Assembly (NCBI RefSeq): GCF_000210915.2
Contig: NC_016620.1
Span: 2,108,001 to 2,172,000 of the forward strand
Origin: Halobacteriovorax marinus SJ
GTDB lineage: Bacteria; Bdellovibrionota; Bacteriovoracia; Bacteriovoracales; Bacteriovoracaceae
Direction of reading: 5' to 3'
DNA: 64,000 nt
Shown here: positions 17,578 through 25,605 of the stretch, piece by piece
Position numbering within the stretch: the first letter of the stretch is position 1
Layout: the number at the start of each line of letters is the position of its first letter
Program-made: the position numbers and the translations under genes
The notes under the pieces: model-generated
Databases searched by the model: none
Seen by the model: only the letters and a program-made list of their open reading frames with translations
Told to the model about the DNA's origin: nothing

Positions 17578-18207
17578 TTATTTAAGTCTTATTCCTCTAA
17601 GGATCATTGATACTAATTGTGAGATATCTGAATCTGTTAACACTTCTGCCTCATAAGGGGCTAAGTCATCAAGATTATCTTGTTGAATGCGCTCCATTGC
17701 TGCAACCATAACGATAGGGCCTTTCATCGCTGAGTTACAAAATAATTCAATTTGTCGCACTGGTGTTTTTTCATCAATATATCCGTCCTTCTGACATTCG
17801 ATAATTAATTGCCTAAGAACCTCAAGCTGATCATTAGATTTCTTCAAAACCATTTCAGATACATCTGGATCTTGATTTAAAATATCTTTAAATAAAGAGA
17901 GTACTAGCTTTCTTTGATCTCTAAATGTTTTTGCCATGAAGAATAAAAACTTCTGAAATTTTTCAATTGAGGTATCTGTATCAGAAAAAGTAAAGCCTAC
18001 AGCACCCTGAGCATCTTCCCTAATTGATCTTAATACCTGCTGAATAAAGTTTGCTTTTGTTTTAAAGTGATAACTGAACATTCCAAGGTTAACTCCTGCT
18101 TCATCAGCTACCCTTTGTATACTCATCCCACTAACACCTAGCTCTGGAAGTAGTTTCTTACCTGCTTCGATTAATAGCTTGTCTTGATTTCTAGATGGTC
18201 TAGTCAT
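17578..18207 (-). CDS. TetR family transcriptional regulator
   Basis: 209 residues. The N-terminal helix-turn-helix (about 10-52) reads MSIQRVADEAGVNLGMFSYHFKTKANFI, close to the TetR consensus; the C-terminal 150 residues are the helical ligand/dimer domain. It overlaps the MBL-fold gene upstream by eight bases and precedes tolC by two. As second gene of the pump operon it is the obvious regulator of that operon, probably repressing its own promoter through the palindrome at 19321-19364 until a pump substrate binds (inference). Confidence 0.93.
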   Translation of the reverse strand: MTRPSRNQDKLLIEAGKKLLPELGVSGMSIQRVADEAGVNLGMFSYHFKTKANFIQQVLRSIREDAQGAVGFTFSDTDTSIEKFQKFLFFMAKTFRDQRKLVLSLFKDILNQDPDVSEMVLKKSNDQLEVLRQLIIECQKDGYIDEKTPVRQIELFCNSAMKGPIVMVAAMERIQQDNLDDLAPYEAEVLTDSDISQLVSMILRGIRLK

Positions 18208-19246
18208 TTATTAAATCTCCGTATATTCTTGTTTCACCTTCATGTAATGTGACAAAATCATCTGACGATACATTCTCTCTAATCAAAGCCTTCTCTAAGT
18301 CTTTTAAAGGCTCATCAATCCCCTCAGAAGAAAGCTGAAAAGTTCCATAATGCATTCCTATACTCAGCTTTGCTTCTAAGTCCTTATGGGCAATTACAGC
18401 CTCTAAAGGATTCATATGTATCGACTTCATAAACCAACGAGGGTTATATGCACCGATCCCCAGTAGAGCTATTTCTGGAGCTCCAAGTCGTTCCCTTGTT
18501 TCCTTAAAATACTTTGAATAGCCAGCATCACCACCAAAATAAATACTTCGACTTTTATTTTTAATATAGAAACTCCCCCAAAGGCTTTTATCTCTATCAA
18601 ATACTCCTCGAGCAGATCCGTGCTGAGTAGGTGTAAAGGTAATTTGAATATCCTCAGAAATCCTTACCTCTTCCCACCAGTCAAGTTCATGGACGTCTTT
18701 TATTCCAATTGACTCGATCAACGACTTATCACCGAGCGGCACAATCACTTTAAATGGAGAAAGATCATTTAAAGTTTTTAGAGTTTTTACATCTAAATGA
18801 TCATAGTGATTGTGACTAATGATAACTAAATCAATCTTAGGTAAGTCTTCAATTTTTACCCCTGGCTCTCTAACCCTGTTTGGGCCAATCCAACTAAATG
18901 GACTCGCCCTTTTCGACCAAATTGGATCAGTAAGAATATTAAAGCCTCTAAATTGAATGAGAAAAGTTGCATGATTAACAAAAGTAATACTAACTTCATT
19001 TGGGCCAAGACTCTCATTAATTCGAGGTGTTCCTCTATTTTCATTATTCTCTGGCCAAGCTTCTCTTCCCTCTCGTATTAAACTTAAAGCATCCATGAAG
19101 CTCGGTTTTGACTTTCCCTTCAATGTAGGATTAAAAAATTTCTTTCCATCATAATGATCTGACACTTTATACTCCTTGGTTTGAGCACAAGCGGTGATTG
19201 GTAGTAAAAATAAAGAAACAAATATTACTCTAAGAAAAATGCTCAC
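18200..19246 (-). CDS. MBL-fold metallohydrolase lipoprotein (NAPE-PLD/UlaG-like)
   Basis: 348 residues. The leader ends in a lipobox (ITAC, Cys20), predicting a lipid-anchored exported protein. The metallo-beta-lactamase motif SHNHYDHLD gives His145, His147, Asp149 and His150; later ligands appear in FTPTQHGSARG, FGGDAGYSK and IGMHYGTF. The wide spacing and the VNHATFLIQFRGFNILTDPIW start match the NAPE-PLD/UlaG-like branch, which includes phospholipase D-type lipid hydrolases. First gene of the pump operon. A lipid or lipid-like substrate handled together with the RND pump is an attractive but unproven idea. Confidence 0.87.
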   Translation of the reverse strand: MSIFLRVIFVSLFLLPITACAQTKEYKVSDHYDGKKFFNPTLKGKSKPSFMDALSLIREGREAWPENNENRGTPRINESLGPNEVSITFVNHATFLIQFRGFNILTDPIWSKRASPFSWIGPNRVREPGVKIEDLPKIDLVIISHNHYDHLDVKTLKTLNDLSPFKVIVPLGDKSLIESIGIKDVHELDWWEEVRISEDIQITFTPTQHGSARGVFDRDKSLWGSFYIKNKSRSIYFGGDAGYSKYFKETRERLGAPEIALLGIGAYNPRWFMKSIHMNPLEAVIAHKDLEAKLSIGMHYGTFQLSSEGIDEPLKDLEKALIRENVSSDDFVTLHEGETRIYGDLIND

Positions 19247-19320
19247 TACTTACTCCAAATCTACGACTTTACTTCACTTAATAAATATTATTCACAAGTA
19301 AAGAGAACACTCCCATTACT

Positions 19321-19364
19321 AGTTGTGCTTATAATTATAAACACAACTAATTATAAACACAACT
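19321..19364. promoter_or_regulatory. Probable TetR operator of the RND operon
   Basis: A 28-bp palindrome with one mismatch (half-sites AGTTGTGCTTATAA and TTATAAACACAACT, 19321-19348) is followed at once by a second copy of the 16-base half-site unit (19349-19364). It lies 75 bases upstream of the first gene of the pump operon and overlaps its best promoter. A long palindrome plus an extra direct half-site next to a TetR-containing operon is the usual architecture of a TetR-family operator. Binding has not been shown. Confidence 0.75.
19334..19362 (-). promoter_or_regulatory. sigma70-type promoter of the RND operon
   Basis: On the minus strand TTGTGT (complement of 19357-19362) and a perfect TATAAT (complement of 19334-19339) are separated by exactly 17 bases. 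The -35 lies in one copy of the repeat and the -10 in the other, so a protein bound to the palindrome would block RNA polymerase. The expected transcription start is about 80 bases before the MBL-fold gene. Confidence 0.7.
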
Positions 19365-19542
19365 AAAAACTAACTCACTACATCAAAAGTTATCCGCCCT
19401 CACACAAGCTATTGAAAATATTAGCTTTTCACTTACCTTCTAATAACTATAGGTGTCTACGGTTAGAAGTTATATTCAAAGGGGTCTCATCAGCAACACT
19501 CTGCAAAATGCAAGATACAGATTAAGACCATAGACTTTAAGT

Positions 19543-20586
19543 ATGAAATATTTCTTCTTAATTACACTTCTTTGCTCCCTACAAAGTGCTCACGCTAAGC
19601 GCGAAATTATAAAAATCTCTAACCTCAATATCACGACTCAGAAAAAAGATGGTGCTACTACAGGACAACTATCGGCCACAGAGCTTGATGTGGACTTTGG
19701 AGGAAATAAGTTTAAGGCAAGAGATGGTGGCAAGATCCTCAATGGAAGTGTCGAGATTAAAGATAATAAATTTAAGGCAAAGGTCTCCTTTGTTACCTAT
19801 GATACAGAGTTGGCACCGGATAATCCTCTCGTAACCCTAGATCAACTCTTTGTAGAAAACGCTCAGATCAACTTTGATAAAGAAGAGATGTTCTTTACAA
19901 CAAAGTCCATTAAGACTGGAACGAGGGAAACTAGCGTTTCGGCCATTGCACTCCAAGGAAGTTGTGACCCAAAGGGAGACGCCTCTACAGATATTGATAT
20001 TGTGTGTTTGAATCACGGAGATTTAGAGGCCCAACAGGCACAGCTTAAAAGCCCTACCACAAATATTCTAACCCATAACTTTCGAGCTTTTATCTCTCCA
20101 GATACAATTGCTCTAGACTCAAATAAACTCATCTTTTCTTCCAATAATGACCAAACGGGAGTTGAGAGACTCAAGGCCAATTGTAATAACGGTATTAAGA
20201 AGAGATTTAGTATTGATGATTTCATTGCAGGTTGTATTGAGCAGTCTCATATTTTCTTAGACGAATTTTCTGAAGTGAAGAAGATCTCTAAAGTTCAATT
20301 ACCCAATAAGGCACTGGTTGATTTAGAAGATATAAAGTACTTAAAGTTTGATATTAATAATGGAAACTTTGACCTGCGCTCTAAGATAAAAATCTTCTTT
20401 CGACTCAATCTAAAAGTCCTAGGAACAATTGAGCACTTAGTTGAGGAGCATATTATCAAATTAAATATTGATAAGGCCTCTATTGCAGGAATTCCGGCCA
20501 AGACTTTGACCTTGATGATTTTAAAATTATTTATGGAAGAGGATTCTATAAGAATTGAGGGCGATACAATCTATATCGCCCTATAG
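19543..20586 (+). CDS. Hypothetical secreted protein, paralogue A
   Basis: 347 residues with a signal peptide (about 1-18, ending AHA). The body is beta-rich with repeated charged strands and two conserved Cys pairs (GSCDP...DIVCL; KANCNNGIKK...AGCIEQ). It is collinear from end to end with the protein at 21492-22526: both have AKRE after the leader, a C-terminal AGIPAK and EEDSIRI before the stop. No known domain was recognised. A periplasmic or outer-membrane location is inferred. The two copies flank an unrelated minus-strand gene, suggesting duplication followed by insertion or rearrangement. Confidence 0.75.
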   Translation: MKYFFLITLLCSLQSAHAKREIIKISNLNITTQKKDGATTGQLSATELDVDFGGNKFKARDGGKILNGSVEIKDNKFKAKVSFVTYDTELAPDNPLVTLDQLFVENAQINFDKEEMFFTTKSIKTGTRETSVSAIALQGSCDPKGDASTDIDIVCLNHGDLEAQQAQLKSPTTNILTHNFRAFISPDTIALDSNKLIFSSNNDQTGVERLKANCNNGIKKRFSIDDFIAGCIEQSHIFLDEFSEVKKISKVQLPNKALVDLEDIKYLKFDINNGNFDLRSKIKIFFRLNLKVLGTIEHLVEEHIIKLNIDKASIAGIPAKTLTLMILKLFMEEDSIRIEGDTIYIAL

Positions 20587-20592
20587 TTTAGA

Positions 20593-21288
20593 TTAAAGAG
20601 CGTTTTCAAAGTCTACTAGGATATCTCTAGCAACTTCTTTCTCTTTTTCAGTAAATTGGTCGTTATCAATAATATCGCTTACAGATAAATAAATTCCTTC
20701 ATAGCGAGTTGCTCTAAGTGCAACCTTATTAAAGAAGTTCACCTTAGGATTTTGATTATAGGCCCTAGTAAATGCCAGTACAGATAGGTCTAAGTTAAAA
20801 GCAATATTATCTCTAGATGTTCTATAGAGATCTAATCCTCTACTCATTGGAGGGTTTAACTCATTCCAAAATCTCTGCGCCGTAAGCATAATTAATTGCT
20901 CAACTTCTACAACCCTAACTCTTGGATACTTATCTAATTGATAGCGCTTGTGCATAACCATGCTGGCCATTCCTTGAACCATGATCCAAGAAAGGTATTC
21001 ATTTGAAGCACTGTGAAGGTCTGGGTGAATAACAAGAAGATTTTCAAGTCTCTTAAACGCCTTATCATGTGGACAAGGATATTGATTAATATTTCCAGTT
21101 GGACAACCAATAACGTAATTAAAGAAAGGATAGAATTTATTCACTGCCCTCTCAACTTCTTGTCCAATTTTTTGCTGAAGAATATAATTATTCATTGTAA
21201 TTGTGAGCTTATGTCTAGGGTTTGGATTTCTGGCCGAAATATTGAAACTAGTAAGCGTAAGAAGAGTTATCATCAATAGTGTTTTCAT
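20593..21288 (-). CDS. Hypothetical secreted protein
   Basis: 231 residues from the ATG at 21288, chosen because AAAGGA lies eight bases upstream and the protein then opens with a normal signal peptide (MKTLLMITLLTLTSFNISA); the longer reading from 21354 adds 22 residues without a leader. The mature part is helical (QQKIGQEVERAVNKFYPFF, MLTAQRFWNELNPPMSRG) with one Cys pair near residue 70. No family was recognised. Its stop is six bases from the end of the convergent paralogue A. Confidence 0.7.
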   Translation of the reverse strand: MKTLLMITLLTLTSFNISARNPNPRHKLTITMNNYILQQKIGQEVERAVNKFYPFFNYVIGCPTGNINQYPCPHDKAFKRLENLLVIHPDLHSASNEYLSWIMVQGMASMVMHKRYQLDKYPRVRVVEVEQLIMLTAQRFWNELNPPMSRGLDLYRTSRDNIAFNLDLSVLAFTRAYNQNPKVNFFNKVALRATRYEGIYLSVSDIIDNDQFTEKEKEVARDILVDFENAL

Positions 21289-21491
21289 TGATATATCCTT
21301 TAAAAGTGTGAAATGTGTAGGCAAATATCTATAAAGATTCACACATCTAGTCAACGCTTTTCATTGAAACATAGCTTTAAAGCAGAACAAATTCGGAAAT
21401 GTTTCAAAAATGGAACACCTAAGTCACTGTTATCTCATTTTTAAAATTGGTCTCATCCTTGCTTTATTTAAGTCATTAATTAGGAGTCAAT

Positions 21492-22526
21492 ATGAAGATC
21501 AAAACTTATTTACTGACGCTAATCCTCCTGTGCTCAAATTCATGGGCCAAGAGAGAAACAATTATTGCAAAGAATTTGGATATTTCATCTAGTAAGAGTG
21601 GAGATAAAGTCACTGGCGAGATTTCTGCTAACTTCTTGGATGTGGACTATGAAGAACATAACTTCAAGGCCTATGATGATGATATGGCCATGAGTGGAAC
21701 TTTTGAAATCGAGAAGCAAAATTTAAAAACGAAGGTCTCATTCATTGAGTTCTCCACAAAATTAGAGGAGGATAATCCTCTTGCACAGCTAGATCGTCTA
21801 GAACTTGTAGATACTGAGCTTAAATTTAATAGAGAGAGCATGCTCTTTAACTCTCCCTCTCTGCTACTACAGTCTAGAGGAGATTCTGTTACAGCACTCA
21901 ACCTTAGAGGAGAATGTGACCCATTGGGTGACTCAACCACAGATGTAGATATTGTTTGCCTTAAGAATGGAAAATTGAATTCAAGTGATGTTCATATTCA
22001 AAATCCATCTATTAATTTAAGAATGAAGAATTTAAATACAACGATCACTCCAAGCGATATCTCTTTAAAGACTAACCAAGCTGAATTTAGATCAAATGGT
22101 GAAGTTACAATCGTAAAAGATTTCAAACTTAGATGTAAAAACCTTATCAAGAGAAGATTTAAAGAAGACGAAGTCGTTGCAGGTTGTTTAAAAAGTTCAA
22201 ATATTGATCTGGACAGATTTGATGAGAGAAAAGTTAAATCTATTGAAAAGGGAATAGTAGATCTTGAAGATATCAGAAATTTAAGAATTGAGATCAGAGA
22301 TAGCTCTTTGGTTTTAAAATCTAAAATCAAGATCCTTTTTAAAATTAGTCTTAGAGTTTATGGAAAGATCCACTACATACCAGAGCAGAAATTAATTAGA
22401 TTAGATATAACGAAAGCGCGCTTTGCAGGTATACCGGCCAAGAAATTAACCATGATGATAATGAAATTATTTATTGAAGAGGACTCTATTCGAATTGATG
22501 ACGATACAATTTTTATTAAAGTATAA
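21492..22526 (+). CDS. Hypothetical secreted protein, paralogue B
   Basis: 344 residues, ATG preceded by AGGAG at a normal distance, signal peptide about 1-19 (CSNSWA). It is the evident paralogue of the protein at 19543-20586: the same Cys positions (GECDP, DIVCL, LRCKN, AGCLK), the same LDVD segment near residue 50 and the same C-terminus (AGIPAKKLTMMIMKLFIEED). Both proteins look like extended beta-structures lacking catalytic motifs. Function unknown. Confidence 0.75.
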   Translation: MKIKTYLLTLILLCSNSWAKRETIIAKNLDISSSKSGDKVTGEISANFLDVDYEEHNFKAYDDDMAMSGTFEIEKQNLKTKVSFIEFSTKLEEDNPLAQLDRLELVDTELKFNRESMLFNSPSLLLQSRGDSVTALNLRGECDPLGDSTTDVDIVCLKNGKLNSSDVHIQNPSINLRMKNLNTTITPSDISLKTNQAEFRSNGEVTIVKDFKLRCKNLIKRRFKEDEVVAGCLKSSNIDLDRFDERKVKSIEKGIVDLEDIRNLRIEIRDSSLVLKSKIKILFKISLRVYGKIHYIPEQKLIRLDITKARFAGIPAKKLTMMIMKLFIEEDSIRIDDDTIFIKV

Positions 22527-22532
22527 AAAAGG

Positions 22533-22560
22533 TAAAAAAAAGGGCCAATTAAATGGCCCT
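22533..22560 (-). terminator. Intrinsic terminator of the HU gene
   Basis: Read on the minus strand, a 7-bp stem (AGGGCCA/TGGCCCT, complement of 22541-22560) is followed by a run of eight T (complement of 22533-22540). It lies about 30 bases after the HU stop. A second small hairpin (TTTGGT/ACCAAA, 22574-22589) lies between. Confidence 0.85.
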
Positions 22561-22590
22561 CCATATTCTAAAGTTTGGTAAAAACCAAAA

Positions 22591-22869
22591 TTAGAACATA
22601 TCTTTCCAAGCTTTACCTGGCTTGAACTTTGGAAGATTCTTAGCTTTGATTTTAATCTTCTCACCAGTCGCTGGGTTAACACCTGCTCTAGCAGCTCTTC
22701 TTACTTTAGAGAAAGAACCAAAACCGATTAGAGAAACATCTTCACCTTTCTTAACAGTTTTCTTGATTGTATCAATAGTAGTGTTAAGGAAAAGCTCAGC
22801 GTCTTTCTTAGTCATGTGGTTAAGTTCTTTGTTCTTAAGAATTGTTTCTAATAGTTCTTTTTTGTTCAT
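22591..22869 (-). CDS. hup: HU-family nucleoid DNA-binding protein
   Basis: 92 residues from the ATG at 22869; the earlier ATG at 22881 overlaps GGAGG, which is better read as the ribosome site for the later start. Signature features are MNKKELLETI, the beta-arm segment GFGSFSKVRRAARAGVNPATGEKI and the C-terminal FKPGKAWKDMF. Dimers of HU bend and coat DNA in the nucleoid. It is transcribed alone with its own terminator. Whether it is the HU or IHF type cannot be settled by eye; length and arm fit HU. Confidence 0.95.
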   Translation of the reverse strand: MNKKELLETILKNKELNHMTKKDAELFLNTTIDTIKKTVKKGEDVSLIGFGSFSKVRRAARAGVNPATGEKIKIKAKNLPKFKPGKAWKDMF

Positions 22870-22940
22870 AAATGCCTCCATACATTGGGTTGATAAATAT
22901 AATGGTGACGGATTTATTTTAACTTGGCAATACCTTTAAC

Positions 22941-22970
22941 ACCTTTATTTAAAGGTTTTTTTATTTTTTT
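22941..22970 (+). terminator. Orphan plus-strand terminator-like hairpin
   Basis: ACCTTT (22941-22946), loop ATTT, AAAGGT (22951-22956) and a long T-rich tail form a plus-strand terminator shape. No plus-strand gene lies upstream: it sits in the promoter region of the minus-strand HU gene. It could end an antisense transcript or be fortuitous in AT-rich DNA. Confidence 0.4.
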
Positions 22971-23047
22971 TTACTCTAACACCCCTACAGCAAAGGCCTA
23001 AGAAAATGTCAATATTGAAATAGCAATTATAGTGGTCTTTTAGACGA

Positions 23048-24214
23048 TTATAAGAATCTTTTTAGAACAGTAATTATTTTTTCAGAATACTCTTTACTTT
23101 CTTCCAAACTTAGATCATAGGCAAAGGAAAACCTAAGTGCAGACTTAGCATCTTCTTCGTTTACTCCCATCGCCTGTAGTACACGACTTGGAAGAACTGC
23201 TCCAGAAGAACAAGCAGAACCAGAACTCACATCCATTCTAGCTAAGTCAAAGGCAGTAATAAGAATATCAGCTTTCTTTCCAGGTATAACGAGATAGATT
23301 GTATTTGCATTTCGAGACTTCGCATTCTTAGAAACAATAAACGCCTTAGAGTCTAAGACTTTTTCAATCTCACTTTCGATAAAAGTTTTTGCTTCATTTA
23401 GCTTAGAAAAATTCTCTCTCTCGCATAACTCTTCTAATGCCAACTTCAGAGAGTAGATACCATTTGTATTCTCAGTTCCTGAGCGCATTCCCTCTTGTTG
23501 TCCTCCTCCACGAATTAGAGAACAGAAAGGAAAATCTTCTTTAACAAAAGAGAAACCTATTCCTTTCATAGCACCAAACTTATGTCCTGAAAAAGTATAG
23601 GCATCAGCAATTAAATTAAGCTTCTTCCACTCTTCAATTTTTCCAATTGATTGAACGGCGTCCACATGAATATAACAATTAGTTTCTTTTTTAATTCTCG
23701 AGAGGTCTTCTAAATTCCAAACCACTCCATTTTCATTATTCACCCAAGTAAAATTTAATAGAGTTGGAGCACTAGATTTATTAATTAAAGAGATCACCTC
23801 TTCAATGTCATACTCACCATTAGCATCAACTCCAAACCTAGAAACTTCATGGCCATAGAGTTCAAGCTCGTCTTTTAAATTAAAAACACAACTATGATCA
23901 ACGTGAGAATGAATGAAGTGAACTTTCTTATTTGCAGCAAATGACTTTTGAGCAAAACCTTTAACTAAAGAGTTCACCCCCTCAGAAGCTCCTGAGTGAA
24001 AGAATATTCTAAAAGTTGAATCTAGTGAAAAGAGTTTTTCAAGATACTTCTTAGTTTCATTGATAAAGCGTTTTGATTTCTTTCCAGAACTGTGAATTGA
24101 AGAAGGGTTTGCAAAAAGCAAATCCCCGTTAGGGAACCAGTCTTTGACTGAATCCGCTAACGGGGACGTTGCATTATAATCGAAATAATATCTGTTATTG
24201 ATTAATCTCGCCAA
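23048..24214 (-). CDS. Cysteine desulfurase (NifS/IscS-like)
   Basis: 388 residues. PLP-enzyme fold type I with YFDYNATSPL at the start, the catalytic His region HSHVDHSCVFN, HVDAVQSIGKI, the PLP-lysine motif FSGHKFGAMKG and the catalytic Cys loop SSGSACSSGAVLPSRVL. It takes sulfur from L-cysteine as an enzyme-bound persulfide for Fe-S clusters or tRNA thiolation. It starts within the last 20 bases of the Rrf2-type regulator gene, so the pair is an iscRS-like unit, but no iscU, iscA or hscBA gene follows, so a NifS-like or tRNA-thiolation role is possible. Confidence 0.92.
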   Translation of the reverse strand: MARLINNRYYFDYNATSPLADSVKDWFPNGDLLFANPSSIHSSGKKSKRFINETKKYLEKLFSLDSTFRIFFHSGASEGVNSLVKGFAQKSFAANKKVHFIHSHVDHSCVFNLKDELELYGHEVSRFGVDANGEYDIEEVISLINKSSAPTLLNFTWVNNENGVVWNLEDLSRIKKETNCYIHVDAVQSIGKIEEWKKLNLIADAYTFSGHKFGAMKGIGFSFVKEDFPFCSLIRGGGQQEGMRSGTENTNGIYSLKLALEELCERENFSKLNEAKTFIESEIEKVLDSKAFIVSKNAKSRNANTIYLVIPGKKADILITAFDLARMDVSSGSACSSGAVLPSRVLQAMGVNEEDAKSALRFSFAYDLSLEESKEYSEKIITVLKRFL

Positions 24215-24734
24215 TTGGATTCCTGATTGCGGAAGTCATTCCAATTGTATTTTCAAGTGAAGATGTATTTGTTACTTCAGCTTGATTATTAGTTTCTTCC
24301 GTCTTAGTTTCAATTTCAATCTCATTAGATTTACGCATTAAATCACCAAGAGATGTCGTTGACAAGTAATCTCTCATGATCACGCCTAGATTTTGAAAAT
24401 AGTTCTTAGACAGGTGAAATTCTACTGTAGAAGCTTGCTCAGCCTCTGTACCAAGAATATCCTTAGCTGGGTTGATATTTTCACCCACACACTCAAGAAT
24501 ATCCTTAACAGTGATTTGGTCCATGCTTCTAGCAAGTACATAACCACCACCTGGTCCTCTTACAGACTTAACAGCTTGCCCATTTCTAAGCTTTCTGAAA
24601 AGTTGCTCTAAGTAGTGAAGTGAAATGTTTTGTCTTTGAGAAATTTCTTGAAGTCTAACAGGGTTCCCGTTTGAGTGGGTAGTTAGGTCAAGCATTGCTC
24701 TTACTGCGTAACGTCCTTTAGAAGTGAGTCTCAT
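24195..24734 (-). CDS. Rrf2 family regulator (IscR-like, cluster ligands absent)
   Basis: 179 residues. The winged helix is very well conserved (MRLTSKGRYAVRAMLDL; ISLHYLEQLFRKLRNGQAVKSVRGPGGGYVLAR). IscR then holds three Cys and a His for a [2Fe-2S] cluster; here only Cys82 remains, and the corresponding loop (about 88-105) has none. The end (about 140-179) is a polar Asn/Thr/Glu-rich tail. It overlaps the cysteine desulfurase gene by 20 bases and probably controls it. It is either a cluster-free Rrf2 regulator or one that senses by other means. Confidence 0.88.
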   Translation of the reverse strand: MRLTSKGRYAVRAMLDLTTHSNGNPVRLQEISQRQNISLHYLEQLFRKLRNGQAVKSVRGPGGGYVLARSMDQITVKDILECVGENINPAKDILGTEAEQASTVEFHLSKNYFQNLGVIMRDYLSTTSLGDLMRKSNEIEIETKTEETNNQAEVTNTSSLENTIGMTSAIRNPIGEINQ

Positions 24735-25142
24735 TGGTCTTCCTCCATAAATCCAATTAAAAGCTTAATAGCTCGGTGTAGTTGCATAATACAAGTTCTG
24801 TGTCTTTACTTGCGTGTTGCTCTCTTGTTGGGTTCGCTTCCAGTGCTACCCAAAAAATTGATTCAATCCAAATCAATCTTCGCTAAATAGTATGACAAGT
24901 TCAGGTGTCCAAAGTCAACTTGATTTCGGTGTATTTACTAAGCTTTTTTTCTTTATTTTTAAAATTAAGAAATACTTGAGTTTTCTTTTTCAAATTGCCC
25001 AATAAATCTAGAGAGTTAGACTGTTTTTCTCAAGAACTTAATAATTTCTTAAGATTAAAAGTCAGACTTTATTGGAAATAAACCGTGTTTTTAGCTCGGA
25101 AATATTTTCCACTAGAAGCCTCAAGTACTTAAAAAATATTGA
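24735..25142. other. Gene-free stretch upstream of the Rrf2 gene
   Basis: 408 bases with no plausible coding frame. The right part is AT-rich; the left part is the leader of the minus-strand Rrf2 gene. On the minus strand TTGACT (complement of 24913-24918) and CATACT (complement of 24889-24894) are 18 bases apart and could be its promoter, giving a leader of about 150 bases. The regulator's own site should lie here, but no clean palindrome was found. No clear terminator for tsaE is visible either. Confidence 0.45.
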
Positions 25143-25598
25143 TTAAAAATGCTTAAAAAGTTGGATTTTTCTTGAAGAAATATTGTCTGAATTAGAAAGT
25201 TGTGAATTTATTTCAAACTTTAACTCGAATATCTCCCATTGTTCATCTAGGTTTCGAGAGATCTCTTTTAAAAAAGGCGCGCCCCATTCAATTAAAAAGT
25301 AGTCTTTATCTTCTAAGTACAGACCTAGCTCGAGGTGAATAACCTCCTCGCTATCTTTTAAACGATAGAAATCAGCGTGAGCGCAATTTCCATTTTCATT
25401 AATGACGGAGTAAGTTGGCGAGCAGACCTCATCCCCTTCATCACTATCAATAAATGACTTAGTAAAAGTTGTCTTCCCTGCACCCACAGCTCCAGTAAGA
25501 ATAATGGCACTTTCAAGGGGAATGATACTTTTAATCTCTTCAGAAAGACTTTCTAAGTTCTCTTCAAAAATACCATCCCACTCTTTAATTAATTCCAC
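25143..25598 (-). CDS. tsaE: tRNA threonylcarbamoyladenosine biosynthesis ATPase TsaE
   Basis: 151 residues, normal for the family. The P-loop is TGAVGAGKTTFTKSFI, followed by SPTYSVINEN and the HADFYRL motif (acidic residue after His), then FLIEWG, all diagnostic. TsaE is the ATPase subunit that works with TsaB and TsaD to make t6A at position 37 of ANN-decoding tRNAs. Last gene of the cdaA operon, seven bases after the nnr gene; the nnr-tsaE order is common in bacteria. Confidence 0.95.
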   Translation of the reverse strand: MELIKEWDGIFEENLESLSEEIKSIIPLESAIILTGAVGAGKTTFTKSFIDSDEGDEVCSPTYSVINENGNCAHADFYRLKDSEEVIHLELGLYLEDKDYFLIEWGAPFLKEISRNLDEQWEIFELKFEINSQLSNSDNISSRKIQLFKHF

Positions 25599-25605
25599 TC
25601 TGGCC

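Noticed and set aside
19349-19364. The 16-base tandem repeat as a CRISPR or mobile-element end
   Set aside because: Only two directly abutting copies with no spacer; it fits an operator next to a TetR operon.
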